DNA of 64,000 nt from Elymus sibiricus (taxonomy: Eukaryota > Streptophyta > Magnoliopsida > Poales > Poaceae): contig CM077676.1 in NCBI GenBank assembly GCA_039707655.1, positions 84,655,895 to 84,719,894 on the forward strand, given 5' to 3'. The position numbers and the translations under genes were made by a program. Below the pieces are notes generated by a model. That model was given only the letters and a program-made list of their open reading frames with translations, was not told the origin of the DNA and ran no database searches. Shown here in pieces: positions 21,846 through 32,639 of this stretch (position 1 is the first letter of the stretch; each line of letters begins with the position of its first letter).

Positions 21846-24800
21846 CCTGCTCAGGGGCTAATGAAAATTAACAGGTCTCGGCTAAATGCAATGGGAGGTC
21901 TAGGGGACATGATGGTTTGGTACAAAGAACAAGTTCACAATGCAAAACTAAAACCATGCCAAAATCTGGACATGCACTACAAGTGCTCGGCAAAATGACA
22001 AGGCCCTCCAGGAGACTCCAATGCACATGGGGTTAAGCAGGGGTGGGTTTTAGGGCAAAGCCAATCCATATGACATGCTGCTCTGGTCATTTGAGCAACT
22101 TCATAATGCAAGTCTAAAAGCAATGCCAAATCTGGTCATGCTCCTAACCTGCTTGATAAAATGCCAAGGGCATCTAGGCATCTCTTCTGGTGGCCAAAAT
22201 TTCCAGATTAGAGTCTCTTTAGATGTAGGTTGGGATGGCGAGGCTAGATTGGGAGAAACAGAAACTTGTTAATGCAATTCTTGGAGAAAAGCAAATCTGG
22301 GCAGAAACTGAAGACTATTATTTCATGTGCAAAAATTATTTCAATGGATCCAATATTCTGGACTTAAGGGTTTGGTAGCAAATATTAATAGCAGGAAAAA
22401 TCTCAAGAGTGATGGGGCAAGATAAAATAAGGTTGTAGTACAAATTACCAATCTGGGCCAGAATAAAGATAAGGATGGTTTGCTCAAATATTCCAAAGAA
22501 CTCAAATGTATTATTGCATAAAACTGAGTTATATACTTCTATTGACATCCCAGAATTTTTATAGAATTTTTAAAGGATTATTTAAATAGGTTGTAGTGCA
22601 AACTGCAATTTAAACCAGATTTGAAAACTTGAAGTGGTGCTCAAACTTTACAATTGACAAAGCTGGGTTTTTGCATAAAAGTGATCCAGGGACACCACAT
22701 AACTTCTACAAATTTTTTGTAGAGTTTATTGATGAAGTTATAAAATAGTTGCAGTGCAATTGGGGTTCTAAAAGTGTTAAAAGGCTATTGAATGAATTAA
22801 ATCTTGACAAATTTTTATTATAAGAATTATTCCACTGGTTTGAATGGATGAAATAAAATGATTTAATAAAACATTCAAGTCCCACCATATTAATCAAAAA
22901 GTTTCAGATAAGAGGAAAAATTTGAAATCCAGGGAAAAGAAATGGCTCTGAAATCCACAGAAAAATTCCAGAAAATAGAAAATAAGTATTTCTGGGAAAA
23001 TTTTAATTAATAAAACATGATTAAATTTTTGGGGTGTTACAGAAATTCCTATGGTAATTCTTATAATAATAATAATAATAGGATACCTACTGATCTTGAA
23101 AGTAATATTAAAGAATTTATTAATTCTCAAAAGAATTTTAATGCTATGATAGAAGAAAAATTGAATAGAGTTGACGAATTAGCTAGGAACATGGATAGAA
23201 TTGCTCATGATGTGGAAAATCTCAAAACTAAAATTTTGCCACCCAAGCACGATATAAATGAGTCTATTACAGCTATCTATGTCTCCATTAATGAAAGTAA
23301 AGAAAGGACCGCTAGGTTGAGAGCTAAGCAGGAATTTCTAGAAAAAGCGATTCCACCCGGTTTCTACCATAGTAATGATGAAGATATTAAAATGATTGGT
23401 GTCACTCCTATTTAATCATTGTTTAGTAACATAAAACTTTATGAAAAGGAGACTGAAGAAGAGTCAAGTTTAGATAGAAGGAGTCCCAATTGCTTGGAGG
23501 GTGATAATCTTAAAGATAAAAATGAAAAAAGTGGGTTTGGAGAGGTCAAAACTTTAAATAGCAATGCACACACTACATTGGATTACAAAAACTTTAATTA
23601 TGATAGTTGTTCTTTAATTGAGTGTATTTCCTTGTTGCAATCCATGATTAATTCACCAAATGCATATGAACAAAATAAGGCTTTCACTAAACATATTTTA
23701 GAAGCCGTGATGAAACCGCATGAAGAAAAACTTGAGTTGGAAGTTTCAATTCCTAGAAAATTACAAGATGAATGGGAACCTACTATTAAAGTCAAAATTA
23801 AAGATTATGAATGTAATGCTCTATGTGATCTTGGTGCTAGCGTTTCCACTATACCAAAGTCTTTGTGTGATGTGCTAGGTCTCACCGACATGGATCCTTG
23901 TTCCCTTAATTTGCATCTTGCGGATTCCACTATTAAAAAGCCATTGGGTAGAATAAATGATGTGCTTATTCTTGCAAATAGAAATTATGTGCACGTGGAC
24001 TTTATTGTTCTTGATATTGAATGCAATCCTTCTTGCCCCATAATACTTGGTAGGCCTTTTCTACGAACAATTGGTTCTATTATTGATATGAAAGAAGGTA
24101 ATATAAAATTTCAATTTCCATTAAAAAAAGGGATGGCACACTTCTCTAGAAAGAGAATTAAGGCACCTTATGAATCAATTATGAGGGCCACCTATGGAAT
24201 TAACTTGAAGGATGACAACACTTGAAACTATGCATTATGCCTAGCTAGGGGCATAAAGCAATAGCGCTTGTTGGGAGGCAACCCCATGAATAAACTATTT
24301 TTTTTATTTTACTTTCTGTTCTTGAGTGGTTACACAATTATACCCTCTGTTATGATTGTATTTTTATGTTTTAATTAGTGTTTGTGCCAAGTACTGCCTT
24401 TGGGATGATGTTGATGATAGTATAATTGATGCTGTTTGGAAAACAGAAAGTTTTGTGTCTAGTGCTGGAATTTTAGTTCTATACTGGAACGTCAAAAAAA
24501 ATGAAATTGTTACAAAGTATTGGTAAATAAATTGTTTACGTTGTCCTAATTTTTCAGAATTTTTCGAGTTAAATAAGTATGGCTTTTAAATAGATCTTTA
24601 CAGATTGTTCTGTTTTAGACAGATTCTGTTTTCGTTGCATAGTTTGCATATTTTGATGAATCTATGGATCGTATCGGGGGGTATGAGTCATGGAGAAGTT
24701 GGAGTACAGTAGCATTATGCCAATATAAAATATGAATAAATTTACAACAGTACCTAAAGTTTAAGATTTGTTTGTTATACTAACGGATCTCACGAGGTTT

Positions 24801-25131
24801 CTGTTGAGTTTTGTGTGCTGAAGTTTTCAAGTTTTGGGTGAGACTACGATGGATAAAGGAATAAGGAGCGGCAAGAACCTAAGATTGGGGATGCCCAAGG
24901 CACCCCAAGGTAATATTCAAGGAAGACTCAAGCGTCTAATCTTGGGAATATCCCGGAAGGCATCCCCTCTTTCGTCTACAATCTATCGGTAACTCACTTG
25001 GAGCTATATTTTTATTCATCACATGATATGTGTTTTACTTGGAGCGTCTTGTGATATAGTTTGCTTGCTTTTATTTGCTTTTTAGTTTGTCACAATCATC
25101 TTTGCTGAACACACCTTTTTGAGAAGGACAC

Positions 25132-27008
25132 TGCTACTTGTGATCTGCGTTGGTTTTTCCCCGAAGAGGAGAGGATGATGCAGTACAGTAGAGATAAGTA
25201 TTTCCCTCAGTTATGAAACCAAGGATATCAATCCAGTCGGAGAATCACACAACACCTCGTTAGCTGTACCTGCACACAAAACAACAAATCCTTGCACCCA
25301 ACGCAAACAAGGGGTTGTCAATCCCTTGGCGGTTAATTGCAAGATTAAATTGTATGGTAATAGATAGGTCGATTGAACTAAAATATAAAATAAAATAAAT
25401 AAAGAAAAAGTGCAGCAAGGTATTTTTTGGATTTTTAATATATGATAGACGTAGACCCGGGGGCCATAGTTTTCACTAGAGGCTTCTCTCTTGAAAATAG
25501 CATACGGTGGGTAAACAAATTACTGTTGGGCAATTGATAGAAAAGCAAATAATCATGACGATATTAAAGGCAATGATCATGTATATAGGCATCACGTCCG
25601 AGACAAGTAGACCGAAACGATTCTGCATCTACTACTATTACTCCACATATCGACCGCTATCCAGCATGCATCTAGAGTATTAAGTTCATAAAGAATGGAG
25701 TAACGCCTTAAGCAAGATGACATGATGTAGACAAAGTAAACTCACGCATGAATAAACCCCATCTTTTTAATATATGATAGACGTAGACCAGGGGGCCATA
25801 GTTTTCACTAGAGGCTTCTCTCTTGAAAATAGCATCCGGTGGGTAAACAAATTACTGTTGGGCAATTGATAGAAAAGCAAATAATCATGACGATATCCAA
25901 GGCAATGATCATGTTTATAGGCATCACGTCCGAGACAAGTAGACCGAAACGATTCTGCATCTACTACTATTACTCCACACATCGACCGCTATCCAGCATG
26001 CATCTAGAGTATTAAGTTCATAAAGAACGGAGTAACGCCTTAAGCAAGATGACATGATGTAGACAAAGTAAACTCACGCATGAATAAACCCCATCTTTTT
26101 ACCCTTAATAGCAATGATACATACGTGTCATGTCCGTTTCTGTCACTGGGATTGAGCACCGCAAGATCGAACCCATTACAAAGCCCCTCTCCCATTGCAA
26201 GATAAATCAATCTAGTTGGCCAAACCAAATCAATAGATCGGAGAGAAATACGAAGCTATAATAATCATGCATAAAAGAGTTCAGAGAAGACTCAAATAAT
26301 ATTCATGGATAATCTGATCATAAACTCACAATTCATCGGATCCCAACAAACACACCGCAAAAAGTGATTACATCGGATAGAACTCCAAGAACATCGAGGA
26401 GAACATTGTATTGAAGATCAAAAAGAGAGAAGAAGTCATCTAGCTACTAACTATGGACCCAAAGGTCTGTGGTAAACTACTCACGCATCATCGGAAGGGA
26501 AGCAAGGTTGATGTAGAGCCCCTCCGTGATCGAATCCCCCTCCGGCGGAGTGCCGAAAAAGGCCCCCATATGGGATCTCTCGAGAACAGAAGCTTGCGAT
26601 GGTGGAAAAAGTATTTCGTGGACTCCTCTGTTGGTTTCCTGATTTTAGAGAATTTATAGAGGTGAAATTAGGTCAAACGGAGCTGTGTGGGCCCCACGAG
26701 CGACCAGGGCGCGCCGTGGTGCCTCTTGGGCCACTGCTTCATCTTCTGGCCCTCTCCCGAAGCTTATAGTGTCTCTCTTGTCCAATAAAAAATCTCCAAA
26801 AAGTTTCGTGGCATTTGGACTTTGTTTGGTACTAATATTCTGGAAAACCAAAAAGAGGCAAAAAACAGCAACTGGCACTGGGCACTAAGTTAATAGGTTA
26901 GTCCCAAAAAATGATATATAATTGCTTGTAAATGTATATAAAACATCCAAGATTGATAATATAATAGCATGGAACAATAAAACTTATAGAAACGTTGGAG
27001 ACGTATCA
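25132..27008 (-). repeat. 3' LTR of element B, enlarged by an internal duplication
   Basis: 1877 bp, against 1543-1563 bp for the other complete copies of this LTR family in the window. The excess is explained by a 332-bp direct duplication at 25432-26095. Confidence 0.9.
25432..26095. repeat. 332-bp tandem duplication inside an LTR
   Basis: 25432-25763 and 25764-26095 are near-identical, both starting tttttaatatatgatagacg and ending 'aataaaccccatc'. A TTTTT run lies at the junction and at both outer edges, so slippage or microhomology at T runs is the likely mechanism. Small differences (cccggggg/ccaggggg, atacgg/atccgg) show that it is not an assembly echo of one sequence, though assembly should still be checked. 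Confidence 0.85.
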
Positions 27009-27022
27009 GCATCCCCAAGCTT

Positions 27023-29520
27023 AATTCCTGCTCGTCCTCGAGTAGGTAAATGATAAAAACAGAATTTTTGATGTGGAATGCTACCTATCATATTCATCAT
27101 ATATTCTTTTCTTTTGTTGCATGGACATTTGTACTTGAATGATTCAAAGCAATAGTCTATAATTTGACATGAAGACATAAATACTCAAGCATACTAACAA
27201 GCAGCCATGCCTTTCAAAATATCAACGCTAAAGAAAGTTATCCCTAGCCCATTATGCTCAATCATTGATCCATTCATGAAACACACTCAATATTAGCTAC
27301 ATCCAATGCACAAGTATGACAATAGTGCTCTTTAGTTGGTGCTTTATAAGAGAAGATGGAGACTCAAAATAAAAATAAAAGTTGCATAAAAGTAAATAGA
27401 TAGGCCCTTCGCAGAGGGAAGTAGAGATTTGCTAATGTGCCAGAGCTCAAAGCTTAAATTAGAGAGATAAAATATTTTGAGAGGCATGCTTTTCCTGTCA
27501 ACGAAAACGAACGAGAATTTCCAATATCTTCCATGCTAGACACATTATAGGCGGTTCCCAAACAGAAAATAAAGTTTCTTTCCTTTCCACCATTCTTTCA
27601 CAATCCATGGATAGCCGTATCCACAGTGCCCTCCATACCAACACTTTCCAAGGAATTTAATATTATCATCATATAAAAAAAATTCATTTCATTTCATTTC
27701 ATTTCGGGACTAGGCACCCCTATTACCTGCCACTCTCTCGTGCAATGACAAGTGAATAAACACTCATCGTGAGAATAACCCGCCTAGCATGGAAAATATT
27801 GGCTACCCCCTTCCGCCTCATGAGCGGTACGGGCACACAAAACGGAAAATTATTTTGAAAATTAGAGTTGGCACACGCAAATTTACTTAGAACGGCATGG
27901 AAATACCGCATATAGGTAGGTATGGTGGACTCATTTGGCACAACTTAGGTTTAAGGAGTTTGGATGCACAAGCAGTATTCCCGCTTAGTACAAATGAAGG
28001 CTAGCAAATAGATTGAGAAGCGACCAACCAAAAAGTGAAAACGGTCATAAACATGCATTGAACATAACTAACACTGAATAATGCACCATAAGTAGGATAT
28101 AATTTCGTTGCATAACTATTGACTTTACGTGCATGCATAGGGAATCACAAACCTTAACACCAATATTCTTACTAAATCACAATTACTTACTAACATGACT
28201 CATATCATCATCTCCATATCGCAAAACTATTGCAAGGAATCACACTTATTATATCCAATGATCTATATGAAAGTTTTTATTATATCCCTCTTGAATATTC
28301 ATCACTTTGGGACCAAATTCATATCTTGTGCAAATTACCTTCACTATTATCAACTCTCAAAAAGATATAAGTGAAGCATGAGAGCACAAATATTTCTTCA
28401 AAATATAGCCACCGCCGTGCTCAAAAAGATTTAAGTGAAGCACTAGAGCAACTGCCTAGCTCAAAAAATTTAAGTGAGGCACATAGAGTATTCTAACAAA
28501 TCATGATAAACGGGTGGTTCTCTCAAATAGGTGTGTCCAGCAAAGATGATTGTGACAAACTAAAAAGCAAACAAAGCAAAGACACATATAATACATGACG
28601 CTCCAAGTAAAACTCATATCATGTGACGAATAAAAATATAGCTCCAAGTAAAATTACCGATGGTTGGTAGAAGAAAGAGGGCATGCCTTCCGGGGCATCC
28701 CCAAGCTTAGACGCTTGAGTATTCCTTGAATATTACCTTGGGGTGCCTTGGGCATCCCCAAGCTTAGGCTTTTGCTACTCCTTATTCCTTCATCCATCGT
28801 GATCTCACCCAAAATTTGAAAACTTCAATCACACAAAACTCAACAAAACCTTCGTGAGATCCATTAGTATAACAAATAAATCACTACTTTAAGTACTGTT
28901 GCAAAACCATTCATATTTTATTTTTGCATTATACCTACTGTATTCTAACTTCTCCATGGCTTATACCCCCCGATACAATCCATAGTTTCATCAAAACAAG
29001 CAAGTAGTGCATCAAAAACTGAATCTGTCAAAAACAGAATAGTCTGTAGAAATCTATTTAAAAGCCAAACTTCTGTAACTCCAAATTTTTTGAAAAATTA
29101 GGACAACGTGTGCAATTCATATACCAATACTATAAGAATTTCAGATTTTTCTGACACTCCAGTACATAACTAAAATTCCAGCACTTGACGCAAAACTTTA
29201 TGTTTTCCAAACAGCATCAATTATACTATCTTCCAAATCATCCCAAAGGCTTTACTTGGCACAAACTCTAATTAAAACACAAAAACACAATCATAACAGT
29301 AGCATAATTGTGTAAACACACAAGAACAGAAACAAAAAGCAAAAAAAAATTATTTTATTCATTGGGTTGCCTCCCAACAAGCGCTATTGTTTTATGCTCC
29401 TAGGCATAATGCATAGTTTCAAGTATTGTCATCCTCCAAGTTGATTCCATAAGTGGCCCTCATAATGGATTCATAGGGTGCTTTAATTATTTTCCTAGGA
29501 AAATGTTCCATACCCTTTTT
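27023..29520 (-). other. Long non-coding 3' region of element B
   Basis: No ORF with recognisable content. It contains three 'catccccaagctta' motifs (27009, about 28700 and about 28753), i.e. repeats of the polypurine tract, and the 'ttgggttgcctcccaacaagcgc' segment near 29361 that follows the protease stop. The stretch 28380-28560 has repeated 'ctcaaaaagatttaagtgaagca' units. Confidence 0.6.
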
Positions 29521-29521
29521 T

Positions 29522-31507
29522 AATGGAAACTAAAATTTTATATTCCCTTCTTTCATGTCAATAACGGCACCTATGGTTCGTAAGAACGGTCTACCAAGTA
29601 TTATGGGGCAAGAAGAATTGCATTCAATATCAAGTACAATAAAATCAATGGGCACATATATAGTTCCTATTTGCAAGAATAAGAACATCATTAATTCTAC
29701 CCAAAGGCTTTTTAATAGTTGAATCCGCAAGATGCAAATTAAAAGAACATTCATCTATATTGGTAAAACCTAGCACATCACATAGAGATTTTGGAATTGT
29801 GGAAACGCTAGCACCCAAATCACATAAAGCATTACACTCATAATTTTTAATTTTAACTTTAATGGTAGGTTCCCACTCATCATATAATTTTCTAGGAATT
29901 GAAACTTCTAGTTCTAGCTTTTCTTCTAACGCTTTCATCATCGCTTCTATAATGTGTTTAGTAAAGGCCTTATTTTGCTCATAAGCGTTGGGTGAATTTA
30001 GCACGGATTGTAACAAGGAAATACACTCAATTAAAGAACAACTATCATAATTAAAGTCTTTGTAATCCAAGAGAGTGGGCATATCACTAGTTAAAGTTTT
30101 TACCTCTCCAGACCCACCTTTATCAATTTTTTCATTAAGATGTTCACCCTCCAAATTATGGAGACGCCTTCTAGCTAAAGTTGACTCTTCTTTAGTCCCC
30201 TTTTCATCAAGTTTTAAATTGCTAAACAAGGAATCAATAGATGAAACACCAATCATTTTAATATCATCATCATTACTACGATAAAAACCGGGAGGAATCG
30301 CTTTTTCTAAAAATTCTCGTTTAGCTTTTAGCATAGCGGTTCTTTTCTTACTCTCATCCATGGAGATATATAAAGCTTTAATTGATTCATTAATATCAAT
30401 TTTTGGTGGCAAAATTTTTGTCTTAAGATTTTCCACATCATGAATAACTCTATCAATGCTCCTAGACATATCATCAAGTTTACTCAATTTTTCTTCTATC
30501 GTAGTGTTGAAAACTTTTTGCGCATTAATAAGTTATTTAATATTACTTTCAAGATCAGAGGGCATTCTATTATTATTATAATAATTACCGTAAGGATTGC
30601 CATAATTACTAGAGGAATTTCCAGGAAACGGTCTAGCATTGAAATTACCCCTATAAGCATTGTTGTTGAAATTACTTCTAGAGACAAAATTCACATCAAT
30701 AGCATCATTATTTTGCTCAGTCAAAGTGGACAATGGCACATAATTAGGATCAATATGAGCATTTTTACTAGCAACCAATTTCATAAGCGCATCAACTTTA
30801 TCACTCAAAGTACTAATTTCTTCAACCGAATTTACTTTTTTACTAGTAGGAACTCTTTCGGTATGCCATTGTGAATAATGTGCCATAATATTATCAAGCA
30901 ATTTAGTAGCTTCTCCCAAAGTAATTTCCATAAAAGTACCACCCGCGGCGGAATCTAAAAGATTTCTAGAGACAAAATTCAATCCTGCATAAATTTTTTG
31001 TATGATCATCCATAAATTTAAACCATGAGTAGGGCAATTTCTTATCATTAATTTCATCCTTTCCCAAGATTGGGCAACATGTTCATGATCAAGTTGCTTC
31101 AAATTCAAAATTTTATTTCTAAGAGAAATAATTTTCGCGGGAGGAAAATACTTAGTAATAAAAGCATCTTTACACCTATCCCAAGAATCGATACTATTTC
31201 GTGGTAAAGATGAAAACCAAATTTTTGCACGATCCCGCAATGAGAATGGGAATAATTTTAATTTCACAATATCATTATCCACATCTTTTTTATTTTGCAT
31301 ATCACACAATTCTACGAAAGTGTTAAGATGGGATGCAGCATCTTCATTAGGACTACCAGAAAATTGTTCTTTCATAACAAGATTTAGCAAAGCAGCATCA
31401 ATATCACAAGTCTCCGCAGTAGCGGCCGGAGGAGCAATTGGATTACTAATAAAATCATTATTATTAGTATTTGAAAAATCTCACAATTTTGTATTTTCTT
31501 GAGACAT
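29522..31507 (-). pseudogene. Gag-protease pseudogene of element B
   Basis: ATG at 31505-31507 begins MSQENTKL, followed by a stop, then a long open gag block (31390 down to 30533): FPFSLRDRAKIWFSSLP, WDRCKDAFITKYFPPAK, SWERMKLMIRNCPTHGLN. A TAA near 30530 separates it from the coiled-coil and protease part (30487-29645) with CDLGASVSTIPKSL. A frameshift near 29660 moves into the frame carrying IILGRPFLRT and IDMKEGNIKF, ending at 29530. The damage differs from that in element A, so the two copies decayed independently. No pol follows. Confidence 0.85.
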
Positions 31508-31718
31508 CGTGACTACGCAATCAAGATAGCAATCAAGCAAAGAAGGAAAAGGCAAATGGAAAATATTTTTGTATTTTTGTAAAACTTTTTAGAAGTGGGG
31601 GACATGAAAACAAGAGGCAAAGGAAAATAAAATAAATGCAAGGAGATGAAAGTTTTATGCGTAGGTACTTGATAGATGTTGATGATGTCTCCCCGGCAAC
31701 GGCGCCAGAAATTCTTCC

Positions 31719-32630
31719 TGCTACTTGTGATCTGCGTTAGTTTTTCCCCGAAGAGGAGAGGACGATGCAGTACAGTAGAGATAAGTATTTACCTCAGTTA
31801 TGAAACCAAGATTATCAATCCAGTAGGAGAATCACGCAACACCTCATTAGCAGTACCTGCACACAAAACAACAAATCCTTGCACCCAACGCAAACAAGGG
31901 GTTGTCAATCCCTTGGCGGTTAATTGCAAGATTAAATTGTATGGTAATAGTTAGATGGATTGAACTAAAATATAAAATAAAATAAATAAAGAAAAAGTGC
32001 AGCAAGGTATTTTTAATATATGATAGACGTACACCCGGGGGCCATAGTTTTCACTAGAGGCTTCTCTCTTGAAAATAGCATACGGTGGGTAAACAAATTA
32101 CTGTTGGGCAATTGATAGAAAAGAAAGTAATCATGATGATATCCAAGACAATGATCATGTATATAGGCATCACATCCGAGACAAGTAGACCGAAATGATT
32201 CTGCATCTACAACTATTACTCCACAAATAGACAACTATCTAGCATGCATCTAGAGTATTAAGTTCATGAAGAACGGAGTAACGCCTTAAGCAAGATTACA
32301 TGATGTAGACAAAGTAAACTCATGCATGAATAAACCCCATCTTTTTACCCTTAATAGCAACGATACATACGTGTCATGTCCCTTTCTGTCACTGGGATTG
32401 AGCACCGCAAGATCGAACCCATTACAAAGCACCTCTCCCATTGCAAGATAAATCAATCTAGTTGGCCAAACCAAATCAATAGATCGGAGAGAAATACGAA
32501 GCTATAATAATCATGCATAAAAGAGTTCAGAGAAGACTCAAATAATATTCATGTATAATCTGATCATAAACTCCCAATTCATCGGATCCCAACAAACACA
32601 CCGCAAAAAGTGATTACATCGGATAGAACT
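31719..32630 (-). repeat. 5' LTR of element B, truncated
   Basis: Starts tgctacttgtgatctgcg (the LTR 3' end in minus orientation) and follows the sister LTR up to 'atcggatagaactc', where similarity stops at about 32630. It lacks the TGATACG end and the GC-rich U3 part. Confidence 0.85.
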
Positions 32631-32639
32631 CACCGTGGG

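Larger units (their letters stand above)
18574..23041 (-). mobile_element. 4.47-kb solo LTR (Sukkula/LARD size class) inside gag of element A
   Basis: The insert starts TGTCAGGACCGG and ends GGTGTTACA, i.e. TG...CA, and is flanked by GAAAT at 18569-18573 and GAAAT at 23042-23046. It contains no gag or pol frame. Its length and non-coding nature match the large LTRs described for barley LARD elements such as Sukkula (LTRs about 4.5 kb); the family assignment is inference from size. On the minus strand it starts TGTAACACCCC, which I take as the LTR 5' end; orientation is tentative. It holds a 65-bp tandem array and a GC-rich block at about 20940-21840 that may be the promoter/UTR part. Confidence 0.75.
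17699..24225 (+). pseudogene. Gag-protease pseudogene of element A, interrupted by a 4.5-kb solo LTR
   Basis: The frame begins MSQENTKLCDF at 17699 and shifts soon after. The gag core follows: MKEQFSGSPNADAASHL, LFPFSLWDRAKTFFSSLP, YFPPAKIISLR, and CPTQGLNLWMIIQKIYAGL, matching the retrotransposon gag family of Athila-type elements. A TGA lies after NSID-S near 17984. The protein is cut at 18573 and resumes at 23042 with an Asn-rich linker, a coiled coil (DELARNMDRIAHDVENLK), a stop near 23413, then an aspartic protease: CDLGASVSTIPKSL (the usual D-T/S-G reads D-L-G-A-S here) and IILGRPFLRT. It ends after GINLKDDNT with no pol following. Confidence 0.85.
15929..25126 (+). mobile_element. Athila-like gypsy element A: 5' LTR, gag-protease, 3' region; 3' LTR missing
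   Basis: 5' LTR 15929-17491; the primer-binding region follows with 'tctggcgccgttgccgggg' (17500-17518). Gag-protease relic spans 17699-24225 and is split by a solo LTR at 18574-23041. A long 3' non-coding part (24226-25126) matches, in reverse, the corresponding part of element B at about 28540-29400, including 'ggggatgcccaaggcacccc'. No reverse transcriptase, RNase H or integrase lies between protease and 3' region, so the element is structurally pol-less. It stops at about 25126 where element B starts in the opposite direction; its own 3' LTR is not in the window. Preceding five bases are ggctt. Confidence 0.8.
25132..32630 (-). mobile_element. Athila-like gypsy element B: minus orientation, pol-less, 5' LTR truncated
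   Basis: 3' LTR 25132-27008, preceded on its minus-strand upstream side by the polypurine tract AAGCTTGGGGATGC (27009-27022). The interior 27009-31718 holds a long non-coding 3' region (27023-29520) and a gag-protease relic (29522-31507). The primer-binding region complement 'ggcaacggcgccaga' lies at 31695-31709. The 5' LTR begins at 31719 and breaks off at about 32630, lacking its outer 600 or so bases. As in element A there is no reverse transcriptase or integrase. The flank left of 25132 is gacac; the right copy is lost with the LTR end. Confidence 0.85.
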
